This document shows, one piece after another, positions 48,875 through 59,109 of a DNA stretch of 64,000 nucleotides (position 1 is the stretch's first letter; every line of letters starts with the position of its first letter). The notes below the pieces were generated by a model that saw nothing but the letters and a program-made list of their open reading frames with translations, was not told where the DNA came from and ran no database searches. The position numbers and the translations under genes are program-made. This stretch comes from Pseudorhodobacter turbinis (lineage in GTDB: Bacteria; Pseudomonadota; Alphaproteobacteria; Rhodobacterales; Rhodobacteraceae). The stretch spans positions 2,456,001 to 2,520,000 of the forward strand of contig NZ_CP039964.1 of NCBI RefSeq assembly GCF_005234135.1, in the 5' to 3' direction.

Positions 48875-49375
48875 ATGGCCGGCTCGAAACTGGATCCGAT
48901 TGACCGTCAAATTCTTGCGGAATTGCAGGCGGATGGACGGATGACCAATGTTGAACTGGCAAAACGCGTGGGCATTTCTGCCCCGCCCTGCCTGCGCCGT
49001 GTGCGGACATTGGAAGAGAGCGGTTATATCAAGGGCTATCATGCCGATATTGACGCGCGCGAAATGGGGTTTGAGGTGCAGGTCTTTGCGATGCTGCGCC
49101 TGCACAGCCAAGCCGAGAGCGACCTTTCGGCCTTTGAGGCGCGTTGTCAGGCGTGGCCGCTTGTGCGCGAATGTCACATGCTCAACGGTGAGATCGACTT
49201 TATTCTGAAATGCGTCGCGCCGGATCTGTCGACCTTTCAAAGCTTTCTGACCGGAGAGTTGCTGACTTCGGTGAATGTGGCCAGTGTAAAAACCAGCCTC
49301 GTCATTCGCGGTGCCAAGGATGAGCCGGGCGTCCCGTTCGAGGTGCTCGAAGCACGTCTGAACCGCAACGCCTGA
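48875..49375 (+). CDS. Lrp/AsnC-family transcriptional regulator
   Basis: 166 residues. N-terminal helix-turn-helix (LDPIDRQILAELQADGRMTN, VELAKRVGISAPPCLRRVRTL), then the RAM/effector domain (VQVFAMLRLHSQAESDLSAF, VRECHMLNGEIDFILKCVA). It could regulate the divergent trxB or a distant amino-acid gene. No effector can be inferred. Confidence 0.9.
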   Translation: MAGSKLDPIDRQILAELQADGRMTNVELAKRVGISAPPCLRRVRTLEESGYIKGYHADIDAREMGFEVQVFAMLRLHSQAESDLSAFEARCQAWPLVRECHMLNGEIDFILKCVAPDLSTFQSFLTGELLTSVNVASVKTSLVIRGAKDEPGVPFEVLEARLNRNA

Positions 49376-49378
49376 CGA

Positions 49379-50131
49379 TCAGAGCCTGATCGTCGCGATA
49401 AGGCGGCCATAGTCGGCCTCTTTCTGGTGGGTGGTCCGGCGATAGGAGAAAAAGCGGTCGGGGTCGTTATAGGTGCAATGGCGGGTCCATTCTGCATGAC
49501 CGACCCCGGCAGCGCGCAAACGCCAAAGGCCAAAAGCGGGCAGGTCGAACATCGCGCGATCCCCGGTACCACCTGCAAAAAAACGGGCGTGTTCGGGGTC
49601 TTCGTCGATGAAGCTTTCCACAAATTCCGGCCCGACCTCATAGGCGGCTTGGGAAATGCAGGGGCCAATGATCGCGGTGGTATTGTCGCGACTGGCCCCC
49701 AGCGCCTCCATCGCCGTCAGCGTTGCCTCTAGCACGCCGTCCTTGCCACCACGCCATCCCGCATGGGCGGCCCCGATCACACCTGCGCTTGCATCGGCAA
49801 AAAGCACCGGCTGGCAATCGGCGGTCAAAATACCAAGGGCGATGCCGGGCGTGGCGGTTACCATAGCATCGGCGCGCGGTGGCGGGCTGACGGGCTCGAT
49901 CAGGGTGACAACATCGGCGGAATGCACCTGGTTGAGGGTTTGCAGCATTTTGGGGGCCACGCCCATCGCCTCTGCCACCCGCGCACGATTGATCGCGACC
50001 ACATCCGATTGGTCCGAACTGCCGGGCCCGCAGTTCAACCCGTGAAATATCCCCGAGGATGCCCCCCCCTTGCGGGTGAAAAACCCGTGCTTAACGGCGG
50101 GAAGTGCGTCGGATGTGATGATTTCCAGCAT
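49379..50131 (-). CDS. pgeF: Multicopper-type purine nucleosidase/laccase-domain protein (PgeF/YfiH)
   Basis: 250 residues. Signatures of the YfiH family: HGFFTRKGGASSGIFHGLNC, LNQVHSADV, DCQPVLFAD, AAHAGWRGGKDG and CISQAAYEVG. The family binds zinc through HCH residues and acts on adenosine/inosine or peptidoglycan-editing substrates. The ATG at 50131 lies just after the MidA stop; a TTG at 50140 is an alternative. Last of the lgt-midA-pgeF chain. Confidence 0.9.
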   Translation of the reverse strand: MLEIITSDALPAVKHGFFTRKGGASSGIFHGLNCGPGSSDQSDVVAINRARVAEAMGVAPKMLQTLNQVHSADVVTLIEPVSPPPRADAMVTATPGIALGILTADCQPVLFADASAGVIGAAHAGWRGGKDGVLEATLTAMEALGASRDNTTAIIGPCISQAAYEVGPEFVESFIDEDPEHARFFAGGTGDRAMFDLPAFGLWRLRAAGVGHAEWTRHCTYNDPDRFFSYRRTTHQKEADYGRLIATIRL

Positions 50132-50132
50132 G

Positions 50133-51197
50133 TCAGTCAAACCCCGGTGGCGCCGGGCTGTGGGGGGGATAGAGAGCCAGCGCTTTAAACAAACTTCCCA
50201 TTTCTTCGGCGCGGGTCAAGCGCTGTGTGGCGCTGAGATGATTTTTCAGCGCTTCCCCTGCCAATCCGCGTGATAGTTTTTCCGCCCGCGCCCCGATTCC
50301 CAAGCGGGCAAGCAGCGCGCCTTGATCGGTCAATCTCGTGGCGCTGGCAGGGCTTGCGGCCTGAGCAAGCGCCTCAAAATCCACATGGGCGGTTATATCC
50401 GCCAAGCCGGGCGTGGCCAAAGGGGGAACGAAGGCATGGGCCTGCATCGCCTGCAATGTGTCGCCCTTGGAGCGCCAGTTGCCATAGTCGATGATCAGCG
50501 CCGCCCCGCCTTGTGCCGCGATTTGTGTGCCGATCCGCGCCATGATCGGGGTGGCTTCGGGACGCAACTCTACCACTTCGCCGGGCTTGGTATCTTCCAG
50601 CCGATGCGTAAGAACGGGTATGTCAACGGGGGCAGCATAGCCCAACGTCAGCTTGCCCTCCACCGCGCCGATAATGGTTTCACACCAGCCCTGAATATGG
50701 CAGGTGAACTGGCGGATGGGCAGCGCGTCGAAAAACTCATTGGCGATCAGGAACAGGGGCAGATCATCGGGCAGGGTCTGGATGTCATCCGCCCATGTCA
50801 TGCTATGACCGGCAAGGGCGGCTTTTTGCGCGGCCCGCAGGGGGACTGAGGCCTCTACCAGATGGATCTGCGCGGCGTCGTGGAACCCCGGCACCATACG
50901 GGTGGCGCGCAACAGATCGGCCATCAGGCTGCCGCGACCGGGGCCAAGCTCTGCCAGAATGAAAGGGGAGGGCGCGCCTTGATCAACCCAAGCCTGCGCG
51001 ATGCAAAGGCCCAACAGCTCACCGAACATCTGGCTGATCTCGGGGCTGGTGATGAAATCGCCCGCCCGACCCAAGGGGTCGCGGGTGGTGTAATAGCCAT
51101 GCTCGGGATGCAGCAGGCACTCGGCCATGAAACGGTCCAATGTCAGGGGGCCGGTCGCCGCGATTTGGGTCAGAAGAAGGGGCTCAAGCTTGCTCAC
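50133..51197 (-). CDS. midA: MidA/NDUFAF7-type SAM-dependent methyltransferase (DUF185)
   Basis: 354 residues. The N-terminus [20 protein letters not shown] and [19 protein letters not shown] is the DUF185 signature; the SAM motif is [16 protein letters not shown]. The mitochondrial homologue methylates a complex I subunit arginine; in bacteria the target is unproved. The GTG at 51197 overlaps the lgt stop by 14 bases; the frame extends upstream but without conservation. Second in lgt-midA-pgeF. Confidence 0.9.
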   Translation of the reverse strand: MSKLEPLLLTQIAATGPLTLDRFMAECLLHPEHGYYTTRDPLGRAGDFITSPEISQMFGELLGLCIAQAWVDQGAPSPFILAELGPGRGSLMADLLRATRMVPGFHDAAQIHLVEASVPLRAAQKAALAGHSMTWADDIQTLPDDLPLFLIANEFFDALPIRQFTCHIQGWCETIIGAVEGKLTLGYAAPVDIPVLTHRLEDTKPGEVVELRPEATPIMARIGTQIAAQGGAALIIDYGNWRSKGDTLQAMQAHAFVPPLATPGLADITAHVDFEALAQAASPASATRLTDQGALLARLGIGARAEKLSRGLAGEALKNHLSATQRLTRAEEMGSLFKALALYPPHSPAPPGFD

Positions 51198-52065
51198 GGC
51201 GCGCCCGTCCCAAAACCCACAAGCCCGCAAGGATCATCGGCAAGGACAGCATCTGCCCCATTGTCAGCCCGTATCCGCCGCTTTGAAAGGCAAGGCCCAA
51301 GGGGTTGCCCTCGGTGACAAACTGCGCGTCGGGCTGGCGGAAAAACTCCACCACAAACCGTGCCGCCCCGTAGCCTGCCAAAAACAGCCCGGTGATTTGC
51401 CCCGGACGCTTCAACCAGCCACGCCGGAACGCCAGCCAAAGCAGGACCGCGCCCAGCAACAGCCCCTCAAGGGCGGCCTCATAAAGCTGGCTGGGGTGGC
51501 GCGCACAGATGCCCGCAACCTCGGGGCAATATTGCGCTGCATCACCGGGAAAAGCGACGCCCCAAGGCAGATCGGTTGCGCGGCCCCAAAGTTCGGCGTT
51601 GATGAAATTGGCAATCCGGCCCAGCAGCAACCCCGTTGGTGCCGCCAAGGCCAATAGATCGGCAGCAGGCAAAAGCGGGATCTTTTCAACGCGAAAGAAC
51701 AGATAGGAGGCGATTGCGACGCCAAGGAAACCGCCATGAAACGACATGCCGCCCTGCCAGACCTTCAGTATCTCCATCGGATGCGACAGGTAATATCCGG
51801 GCTGATAGAACAGCACAAAACCCAGCCGCCCGCCCAAAATCACCCCGGCGATTACCCATGTCAGCAAACGTTCCACCTGCTCGGGCGTCATGGGGGCATC
51901 CTGTGCCCAAACGGGCGCGGCAATTGCGCGCAAAACGATCCGCCAGCCAATGATCAACCCCGCGATATAGGCCAGCGCATACCAGCGCAGCGCGAATGTT
52001 ATGCCGCCGATGCTGATCGAAAACAGATCGGGAGAGATATTGGGAAAGGCGATATAGCCCTGCAT
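51184..52065 (-). CDS. lgt: Phosphatidylglycerol-prolipoprotein diacylglyceryl transferase
   Basis: 293 residues, seven hydrophobic helices. Signatures: [44 protein letters not shown] (with catalytic His), [15 protein letters not shown] and [13 protein letters not shown]. Attaches diacylglycerol to the lipobox Cys of lipoproteins such as those at 4064, 4462 and 57854. The ATG at 52065 is used; the longer frame to 52383 has no conserved sequence. Heads a unit with midA and pgeF. Confidence 0.96.
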   Translation of the reverse strand: MQGYIAFPNISPDLFSISIGGITFALRWYALAYIAGLIIGWRIVLRAIAAPVWAQDAPMTPEQVERLLTWVIAGVILGGRLGFVLFYQPGYYLSHPMEILKVWQGGMSFHGGFLGVAIASYLFFRVEKIPLLPAADLLALAAPTGLLLGRIANFINAELWGRATDLPWGVAFPGDAAQYCPEVAGICARHPSQLYEAALEGLLLGAVLLWLAFRRGWLKRPGQITGLFLAGYGAARFVVEFFRQPDAQFVTEGNPLGLAFQSGGYGLTMGQMLSLPMILAGLWVLGRARREQA

Positions 52066-52213
52066 TGAGGTATCCTTTTGGAGCACGGTCCGGCGGCCAT
52101 GCTTGTCGGGTGCGGGCCGCATGATGTCAACCAATTCACCACATCTGCTTGCCCCGAAGGCGATGCGTTGCCATATAGGAAATTCAGACACTGGCACCAC
52201 GAAGGAGGCCCTG

Positions 52214-52459
52214 ATGCAAAAGAACAACAAGTTTTTTGACGATATGTCGCAACTGATGACCAACGCGATGGGTGTGGCACAAGGTGCCAAGACCGAGGCC
52301 GAGACGGCGATGAACTCTATGGTGGACCGTTGGCTGGCCAGCCGCGATTTTGTGACGCGTGAGGAATTCGATGCCGTGCGCACGATGGCTCAGAAAGCGC
52401 GTGAGGAAAACGCCGCCCTTTTGGCGCGGATCGAGGCACTTGAGGGCAAAAAAGGCTGA
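52214..52459 (+). CDS. ubiK: UbiK family accessory factor (BMFP domain)
   Basis: 81 residues, helical with a C-terminal coiled coil. [20 protein letters not shown] and [20 protein letters not shown] match the YqiC/UbiK family, which supports ubiquinone biosynthesis and can fuse or bind membranes. The ATG at 52214 has GAAGGAGG; an in-frame ATG at 52103 is rejected. Divergent from lgt. Confidence 0.85.
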   Translation: MQKNNKFFDDMSQLMTNAMGVAQGAKTEAETAMNSMVDRWLASRDFVTREEFDAVRTMAQKAREENAALLARIEALEGKKG

Positions 52460-52494
52460 TTTGCCATCGCGGGATCAAATAGAGGAAGTAACGG

Positions 52495-53343
52495 ATGAAA
52501 TTGTTGCGCCATGGCCCGAGAGGGCAAGAGAAGCCGGGGATTTTGGCCGGTGACGGAACTATCCGCGATCTGTCGGCTCATGTCTCGGATATCGGCGGTG
52601 ATGCGCTGACGGATGCGGCGCTTGCCAATCTGGCAAAGATCGACCCGATGTCGCTTCCGATTGTTGCCGCTGACACCCGCTTGGGCGCTTGCGTTGCCGG
52701 GACGGGCAAGTTCATCTGCATCGGGTTGAATTATGCCGATCACGCTGCCGAAAGCGGTATGGCCGTCCCACCGGAGCCGGTGATCTTCATGAAGGCTACC
52801 AGCGCGATCTGTGGCCCCAATGATCCTGTTATCATCCCCCGCGGTTCCACGAAAACCGATTGGGAGGTGGAGCTGGCGGTGATCATCGGGACCAAGTGCA
52901 AATATGTCTCCGAGGCGGATGCGATGGGCCATGTCGCGGGCTATTGCGTGGCCAATGATGTGTCCGAACGCGCGTTTCAGACGGAACGTGCGGGCCAGTG
53001 GACCAAGGGAAAGTCTTGCGATAATTTCGGACAGGTAGGCCCTTATCTGGTGACGCGGGACGAGGTACCTGATCCGCAGAACCTCAAGATGTGGCTAACC
53101 GTCAATGGTACGAAGATGCAAGACGGCTCGACCAAGACGATGGTCTATGGCGTCGCCCATGTGGTGTCTTACCTCAGCCAGTTTATGACGTTGCATCCGG
53201 GCGATATCATTTCAACCGGTACCCCGCCCGGTGTTGGTATGGGGATGAAACCGCCGCAATATTTGCGCGCGGGCGATGTGATTGAACTTTCGATCGAAGG
53301 TCTGGGCCAGCAACGCCAAGAAGTAATCGTGGATCTGGTCTGA
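52495..53343 (+). CDS. Fumarylacetoacetate hydrolase family protein
   Basis: 282 residues. The FAH C-terminal fold has IGLNYADHAAESGM, PVIFMKATSAICGPNDPV, the metal-binding Glu in DWEVELAVIIG, and STGTPPGVGMGMKPP. These enzymes hydrolyse or decarboxylate acylpyruvates or 2-keto-3-deoxy acids; the substrate here is open. GAGGAAG ribosome site precedes the ATG. It is convergent with murJ. Confidence 0.85.
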   Translation: MKLLRHGPRGQEKPGILAGDGTIRDLSAHVSDIGGDALTDAALANLAKIDPMSLPIVAADTRLGACVAGTGKFICIGLNYADHAAESGMAVPPEPVIFMKATSAICGPNDPVIIPRGSTKTDWEVELAVIIGTKCKYVSEADAMGHVAGYCVANDVSERAFQTERAGQWTKGKSCDNFGQVGPYLVTRDEVPDPQNLKMWLTVNGTKMQDGSTKTMVYGVAHVVSYLSQFMTLHPGDIISTGTPPGVGMGMKPPQYLRAGDVIELSIEGLGQQRQEVIVDLV

Positions 53344-53356
53344 AGTAGGGGTGGTC

Positions 53357-53396
53357 GCGTTTTGCATCCGGTCCGTAAGGATCGGAAGCAAAACGC
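53357..53396. terminator. Long hairpin between FAH and murJ genes
   Basis: GCGTTTTGC (53357-53365) pairs with GCAAAACGC (53388-53396), with a further inner pairing around GTAA. Read on the minus strand the 5' arm ends in a run of A, so it could serve either convergent transcript; no strong U-tract follows on plus. Confidence 0.5.
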
Positions 53397-53450
53397 CGGG
53401 CCAACCTTGAGGCGACGCGGCAGCGTCAACGAATGGCGGGAGAGGCCCCG

Positions 53451-54998
53451 TTAGCTGCGTTTACGGCGCATGGCCCCCGTGAAATCCGACAGCTCGAACG
53501 CGCCAAGAAATGCACCCAGCCCAAAATAACTGGTGATGCCGGTCAACATCAAGACCACCAACGCGCCATAGCGCCAGCCTGCTGTGTGCAGCGCAACCTC
53601 CAAAAGCTCTGCCGTGCCCAACAAACACAACCCCATCAAAAGGCTTGTCACAAGGATGCGCGGCGCGCGGCGGCGCAGGCGGGCATCGGTCGCCGCGGCC
53701 AGCCCCATATCACGAGACCCGCGCCACAGTTGCCATAGCATCACCCAGCCTGCTGCCGTGGCCGCGATGGCTGCGGCGGAAAAGCCGATCACAGGCGCAA
53801 GCCCGATGGCCACGCCCGCATTGACCACCATCGCCAGCAAGGCAAAGTAAAACGGACGTTTGGTATCTTCGCGCGCGAAGTAGAGAGGTTGCAGTACTTT
53901 TTGCAGCACAAAGGCTGGCAGACCCGCCCCATAAAGTGCCACGGCCAAAGCGGTGGCGGCGCTGTCTTCGGGGCCAAAGCGGCCGCGTTCAAACAAGACC
54001 GAAACCAGCGGCAGCGGCACCACCATCAGCGCCACGGCCGAGGGCAAAGTCAGCGCCAGCGCAAATTCGGTGGCGCGGTTCAGGCTGCTTTGGCCCCCCG
54101 CCTCATCCCCCGCGCGCAAACGGCGCGAGAGGTCCGGCAACAGCACCACGCCAATAGCAATCGCGACCACCCCCAGCGGCAATTGATACAACCGGTCAGC
54201 GTTATAAAGCCAGGCCACCGCATTGTCGTAATAGCTGGCGACCTGCCGCCCGACGACCAAATTGATCTGCACCACGCCGCCCGCCAACATGGCTGGAATG
54301 GCAATGGCAGCAAGACGCCTCATATCCGGCGTCAGGCGGGGCAGGCGCGGGGTGATGGCCATGCCGGCCCGCCGCGCCGCAACCCAAACCAGTGCCAATT
54401 GCGCCGCCCCTGCTACAGGCACCGTCCAGACAAGGGACGCGCCCGCATCCCATCCCAGCCTTGGCCCGATAATCAAAGTGCCCAGAAACAGGATGTTCAA
54501 AAGCACAGGTGCTGCCGCAGCCGCTGCAAAACGGCCAGCGGCATTCAGCACCCCCGAACACAGCGCCGCAAGCGAGATAAAGAGGATATAGGGAAAGGCG
54601 ATACGCCCAAAACTGACGGAGAGATCAAACCGTTCATCCGCCGCAAATCCCGACGCCATCGCCAGCACCAAGGCAGGCATGGCAAGCTGTGCGACCAGCG
54701 TAAAAACGATCAGGATCGACGCCAGCCCCGCCGCCGCATCGCGCGCGAATTCAACCGGATCATCGCCCGATTCCAGCTTTTTGGAAAAAATCGGCACAAA
54801 AGCGGTGTTGAAGGCACCCTCGGCAAAGAAACGGCGAAACATATTGGGCAGGGAAAACGCGATGATAAAGGCCTGCGCCACAGGGCCGGTGCCAAGCGTG
54901 GCTGCAATCATAACATCGCGGGCAAACCCCAGAAAGCGGCTTGCCAGCGTCCACCCCCCCACGGTCAGAAAACCACTGACCAGCCGTATCGGTTTCAT
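53451..54998 (-). CDS. murJ: Lipid II flippase MurJ
   Basis: 515 residues, about 14 hydrophobic helices. Family features include the start PIRLVSGFLTVGGWTLASR, PNMFRRFFAEGAFNTAFVPI, and later YYDNAVAWLYNADRLYQLP. MurJ flips lipid II for peptidoglycan synthesis. The ATG at 54998 overlaps the glnD stop by four bases, and the two are a coupled pair; this order is common in alphaproteobacteria. Confidence 0.95.
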   Translation of the reverse strand: MKPIRLVSGFLTVGGWTLASRFLGFARDVMIAATLGTGPVAQAFIIAFSLPNMFRRFFAEGAFNTAFVPIFSKKLESGDDPVEFARDAAAGLASILIVFTLVAQLAMPALVLAMASGFAADERFDLSVSFGRIAFPYILFISLAALCSGVLNAAGRFAAAAAAPVLLNILFLGTLIIGPRLGWDAGASLVWTVPVAGAAQLALVWVAARRAGMAITPRLPRLTPDMRRLAAIAIPAMLAGGVVQINLVVGRQVASYYDNAVAWLYNADRLYQLPLGVVAIAIGVVLLPDLSRRLRAGDEAGGQSSLNRATEFALALTLPSAVALMVVPLPLVSVLFERGRFGPEDSAATALAVALYGAGLPAFVLQKVLQPLYFAREDTKRPFYFALLAMVVNAGVAIGLAPVIGFSAAAIAATAAGWVMLWQLWRGSRDMGLAAATDARLRRRAPRILVTSLLMGLCLLGTAELLEVALHTAGWRYGALVVLMLTGITSYFGLGAFLGAFELSDFTGAMRRKRS

Positions 54999-57826
54999 TC
55001 TTTTGCCCTTTCGGCACCATCCTTGATGGCTTGGCGCAGTTTACGTTCCAACGCCTCTTGCTTGACTTTCGTGTGCAGTTTCAAGCCAAACATGTCCTTG
55101 ACGTAAAAGCTGTCCACCACCTGCGCGCCAAAAGTCGCAATCACCGCACTGGCGATATAGATGTTATTGGCCGCCAATGTGCGCGTCAGATCATAAAGCA
55201 GTCCGGGGCGGTCGCGAGTGTCTACCTCGACGATTGTATAAATCTCGGAGCCGATATTGTCGAAGGTGATATGGGTGGGAAAGCGGAACTCGCGTTCACG
55301 TTTCTTGATCCGGTCCCGAACCTTGAGCGCGTCACGGGGAACAACCTCACCCTTCAGGGTTTTGTGGATCATCGTGCGCAAACGGGGCAGGCGCTCTGCC
55401 TCATAGGGGTGACCCGCGCCGTCCTGAACCCAGAACACCGCAGTGGCCCAACCATCCTTTGAGGTATAGGTCCGCGCATCAACCACATTGGCCCCGACAA
55501 GCGCCAAGGCCCCCGCCAGCCGCGAGAAAATGCCCGGATGATCGGCCAGCGCAAAAACGGTGCGCGTGGCGTCACGGTCGGGATCGGGGTGCAGGTCGAT
55601 GCGGATTTGGTCGGGCGTGATGTCGCGCAGCATATTGGCAAACACCGCATGCGCATCGGTGGAAAGCCCCTGCCAATAGGGCGGATAATGGCGTGCAAGC
55701 TCTGCCCTAAGCCTTTTAGGCTCCCAGCCCTGCAGGCGTTCACGCAGCTGCTTTTTGGCCGCAGCGGCGCGATTCTCACGGTTGAGAGATTCCAGCCCGC
55801 CCTCAAGCGCCGTTGTTGTATCGCGGTGCAGCTGACGCAGCAGCATCGCTTTCCAGTTGTTCCATGTACCCGGGCCCACGCCGCGAATATCGCAAACCGT
55901 CAGCACACAAAGCAGATCCAGCCGTTTGCGCGTTTTCACCAGCTTGGCAAAGTCGCGCACGGTGCGCGGCTCTGACAGGTCACGCTTTTGCGCCACATCC
56001 GACATCAGGAGATGATAGCGCACTAGCCATTCCACGGTCTCCGATTCCTCGGCATTCAGGCCCAGCCGGGGGCAAACCTTGCGGGCGATCTGCGCGCCAA
56101 GGATGGAATGATCTTCGGGGCGGCCCTTGCCGATATCATGCAGCAGCATGGCGACATAAAGCACCTTGCGATTGACCCCGGCCTTAAGGATGCCCGAGGC
56201 AACAGGCAGCTCCTCCAGCAGCTCCCCGCGCTCTATCTGTGCGAGGTTGGAGATACATTGGATCGTATGCTCATCCACCGTGTAGTGGTGGTAAAGGTTG
56301 AACTGCATCATCGCCACGATCGCGTCGAATTCGGGGATGATGGCAGAGAGAACGTTAAGCTCGTTCATCCGGCGCAGCGCGCGTTCCGGGTTTCCGTGTT
56401 TGAGCAAGAGGTCAAGAAAAATCCGCTTGGTTTCGCGGTCGGCGCGCAGATCGTCATCGATCCGATGCAGGTTGGTCGAGACGATGCGCATCGCAAGCGG
56501 ATGGATCAGATAGCCGGTGCGCAAAGCTTCCTCGAACAGTCGCAGGATATTAAGCGGGTGGGTATCCAGATCGCCGCCTGTGCCAAAGACAAGTCGCCCC
56601 TGCAACAGCTCAAACCCGTGTTTAAGCTTTTTGCGCCGCCGCTGCGGGCCGATCATCATAGGCGCGGATTTGACGTGCCGCGCCTCCAGTTGGGTCAGGA
56701 AAACGCGGGTCAACTCACCAACACGGGTGGCGTGCCTGAAATAATCTTGCATGAAGCACTCTACCGCACGGCGTCCGGGTGTGTCCTTATATCCCATGCG
56801 CGCGGCGACCTCGACCTGCAGATCAAAGGTTAGCCGGTCGATGGGGCGTTGGGTGACGTAATGCAAATGGCAGCGCACATCCCACAGGAAATTCTCGGCG
56901 GTGGCAAAGACGTCGTATTCGTCTTGGCTTAACAGTCCCGCTTCGACCAGCCCGAATGCCGATTGCACCTCATGCAGGTACTTGCCGATCCAGTACAGGG
57001 TTTGCAGATCGCGCAGCCCGCCCTTGCCCTCTTTAACGTTAGGCTCCAGCACATAGCGCTGACCGCCTTGCCGTTTGTGCCGTTCAGAGCGTTCGTCCAG
57101 CTTGGCCTCGATAAATTCGGGGCCGGTGTTGCGAAACAGCTCGGACCAGAGGCGGGTGCGCAAATCGCGGGCGAGGGATTCGTCACCTGCCAGAAAGCGA
57201 CGCTCCAGCAGGGCGGTGCGGATGGTGATGTCATCGCGGGCAAGGCGAATGCAATCATCCACGGTGCGGGTGGCGTGGCCGACCTTCAGTTTCAGATCCC
57301 ACAGCATATAGAGCATGGATTCGATCACCGATTCCGCCCAAGCCGTGACCTTATAGGGGGTCAGGAACAACAGATCGACATCTGATTGCGGGGCCATTTC
57401 AGCGCGGCCATACCCGCCGACCGCGACAAGGGCGATACGCTCTGCCTCGGTGGGGTTGGGCAGGGGGTGCAGGGTGTTGGTCGCGATCTCCAGCGCGATA
57501 GAGACGGTGCGGTCCGTCAGCCAGGCAAGGGCACGGATCAAGCCGCGGGCATCATCGGGTTGCGCGCGAAAGGCGGCTTCCAGATTTGCCTCGGCCTTAG
57601 CGCGGGCAGTGGCGAGGTGTGTGACCACGATGGCGCGCACGTCCTGGCCTTTGGTTTGGCCGGATTGCGCGATTTCCTGCTGTATTTGGGCCAATAGGGC
57701 GGCTTCGTCCAGCAGCTCCTCGGGTGGCAGCAGCAGTTCATCAAATGTGAGGTGCGGCAAGCTTGGAAAAGGGATACCCACCTTTGGTCCGGCGGGTATC
57801 GCTTGGGCCGCTTTGGTGCGGTGCAT
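54995..57826 (-). CDS. glnD: Bifunctional PII uridylyltransferase / uridylyl-removing enzyme
   Basis: About 943 residues. Nucleotidyltransferase motif GGYGRAEMAPQSDVDL (about 135-150), HD motif LLHDIGKGRPEDHS (about 560), and two C-terminal ACT domains that bind glutamine. It uridylylates PII proteins when nitrogen is scarce and reverses this when glutamine is high. The ATG at 57826 is chosen; a TTG at 57841 gives five more residues. Followed by murJ with a four-base overlap. Confidence 0.95.
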   Translation of the reverse strand: MHRTKAAQAIPAGPKVGIPFPSLPHLTFDELLLPPEELLDEAALLAQIQQEIAQSGQTKGQDVRAIVVTHLATARAKAEANLEAAFRAQPDDARGLIRALAWLTDRTVSIALEIATNTLHPLPNPTEAERIALVAVGGYGRAEMAPQSDVDLLFLTPYKVTAWAESVIESMLYMLWDLKLKVGHATRTVDDCIRLARDDITIRTALLERRFLAGDESLARDLRTRLWSELFRNTGPEFIEAKLDERSERHKRQGGQRYVLEPNVKEGKGGLRDLQTLYWIGKYLHEVQSAFGLVEAGLLSQDEYDVFATAENFLWDVRCHLHYVTQRPIDRLTFDLQVEVAARMGYKDTPGRRAVECFMQDYFRHATRVGELTRVFLTQLEARHVKSAPMMIGPQRRRKKLKHGFELLQGRLVFGTGGDLDTHPLNILRLFEEALRTGYLIHPLAMRIVSTNLHRIDDDLRADRETKRIFLDLLLKHGNPERALRRMNELNVLSAIIPEFDAIVAMMQFNLYHHYTVDEHTIQCISNLAQIERGELLEELPVASGILKAGVNRKVLYVAMLLHDIGKGRPEDHSILGAQIARKVCPRLGLNAEESETVEWLVRYHLLMSDVAQKRDLSEPRTVRDFAKLVKTRKRLDLLCVLTVCDIRGVGPGTWNNWKAMLLRQLHRDTTTALEGGLESLNRENRAAAAKKQLRERLQGWEPKRLRAELARHYPPYWQGLSTDAHAVFANMLRDITPDQIRIDLHPDPDRDATRTVFALADHPGIFSRLAGALALVGANVVDARTYTSKDGWATAVFWVQDGAGHPYEAERLPRLRTMIHKTLKGEVVPRDALKVRDRIKKREREFRFPTHITFDNIGSEIYTIVEVDTRDRPGLLYDLTRTLAANNIYIASAVIATFGAQVVDSFYVKDMFGLKLHTKVKQEALERKLRQAIKDGAERAKE

Positions 57827-57853
57827 AGGGGATCCGATCAAACGGGGGCCGGG

Positions 57854-59023
57854 TTAATACCCGGCTCCGCCAAAGCTGCGAGGGGCGGCGTCAATGATGA
57901 CCAGCTGGTTATTGCTGATCTGCGCGACGGCAAGGCCACGCTCATTGGTGCCATCACTGCGCAGGCGGAAGATGCCGTTCACACCGACAAAGCCGGAGCT
58001 TTGGGTCAATGCTTGTGCTGTCAGCGCGTTTGTGTTGCCGCTTTTGACCAATGCGCCGATGGCCGCAATCCCGTCATAGGCAAGGCCGGAAATCGGATGC
58101 GGCGGGGTGCCATAGGCCGACATGTAGCGCGATTGATACCGTTGATAAAGCGCGGGGTCAGGCATCGCGAACCAACCGCCCTGAACGCCGGGCAAGGACA
58201 TGGTGGCCGCTGGAATATCCCAACGGGTCAGGCCGATAAACTGCGCAACCGAAGGGTCCACGCGGTTATCACGCAGCATCTGCGTCAACAGTGGCAGCGC
58301 GCCTGCGGTATCGGCGGTCATAAAGACAGCCTGCGCGCCGGTACTGCGCACCTTGGCAGCAATCTCGGGGGCGGCACTGACGATGCCGTTTTGCGAAAAC
58401 TCGTAACCCACACGCGCCACAACAGAACCACCTGCGCGCGAAACACCGCGTTCGATCGCGACACGGCCGATTTCACCGGCAGGTGTGCGGTCATTCACGA
58501 TCAGAATATTCCGCTTGCCCTGACCAACGGAATAAGAGGCAAGCCGATTGGCGGTATTGGCAAAGGTTGGGCCAAGCACAAAGACGTTGCCGCCCGCGAT
58601 ATCGGTGTTGTTGGAGAAGGACAGAACGTTGACCCCGCGTCCGGCAACCGCCACGCCCGCCGCATTGGCGTTTTGCGCAAAGACCGGCCCAAGGATGATC
58701 TTCGCACCCTCGTCCACCGCCTTGATCGCAGCAGCCTGCGCGCCCGCAGGTTTGCCGCCGGTGCTGTAAACCCGCAAATCGATCTTTACGTTGCCAAGGT
58801 CGGCAATCGCCAGCCGCGCGGCATTTTGCAAAGACGTGGCCAGGACATCATCCCCGGCAGAGCCTGACCCGCTGGGAACCAGCAATGCGACAGGCACAGG
58901 TGCCGAAGTATCAATCGCGGGGCCCCCAACGCCAACAGGTTGACATGCCGCCAAGGTGATTGCAGCGACGGCAAGACCTGCGCGCGTCAGTGACTTGCGG
59001 GCAGTTTTGAAAAACGACAACAT
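57854..59023 (-). CDS. Penicillin-binding protein activator (LpoA-like) lipoprotein
   Basis: 389 residues with a lipoprotein signal (lipobox LAAC, Cys27). The body is a type I periplasmic-binding fold: VALLVPSGSGSAGDDVLATS, LRVYSTGGKPAGAQAAAIKA, GPVFAQNANAAGVAVAGRGV, NVFVLGPT and IVNDRTPAGEIGR. It resembles branched-chain amino-acid receptors and the LpoA C-terminal domain. The name is by family; no PBP partner is adjacent. It is 28 bases from glnD and divergent from rsmI. Confidence 0.8.
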   Translation of the reverse strand: MLSFFKTARKSLTRAGLAVAAITLAACQPVGVGGPAIDTSAPVPVALLVPSGSGSAGDDVLATSLQNAARLAIADLGNVKIDLRVYSTGGKPAGAQAAAIKAVDEGAKIILGPVFAQNANAAGVAVAGRGVNVLSFSNNTDIAGGNVFVLGPTFANTANRLASYSVGQGKRNILIVNDRTPAGEIGRVAIERGVSRAGGSVVARVGYEFSQNGIVSAAPEIAAKVRSTGAQAVFMTADTAGALPLLTQMLRDNRVDPSVAQFIGLTRWDIPAATMSLPGVQGGWFAMPDPALYQRYQSRYMSAYGTPPHPISGLAYDGIAAIGALVKSGNTNALTAQALTQSSGFVGVNGIFRLRSDGTNERGLAVAQISNNQLVIIDAAPRSFGGAGY

Positions 59024-59109
59024 ACGGGTCCCTTATTCCGGTGGTACAGCTTAAGGGATAACCCTATGCGGTTCGGGGAATGAAGTAAACTTTTGACGGG
59101 GGTAGGACA

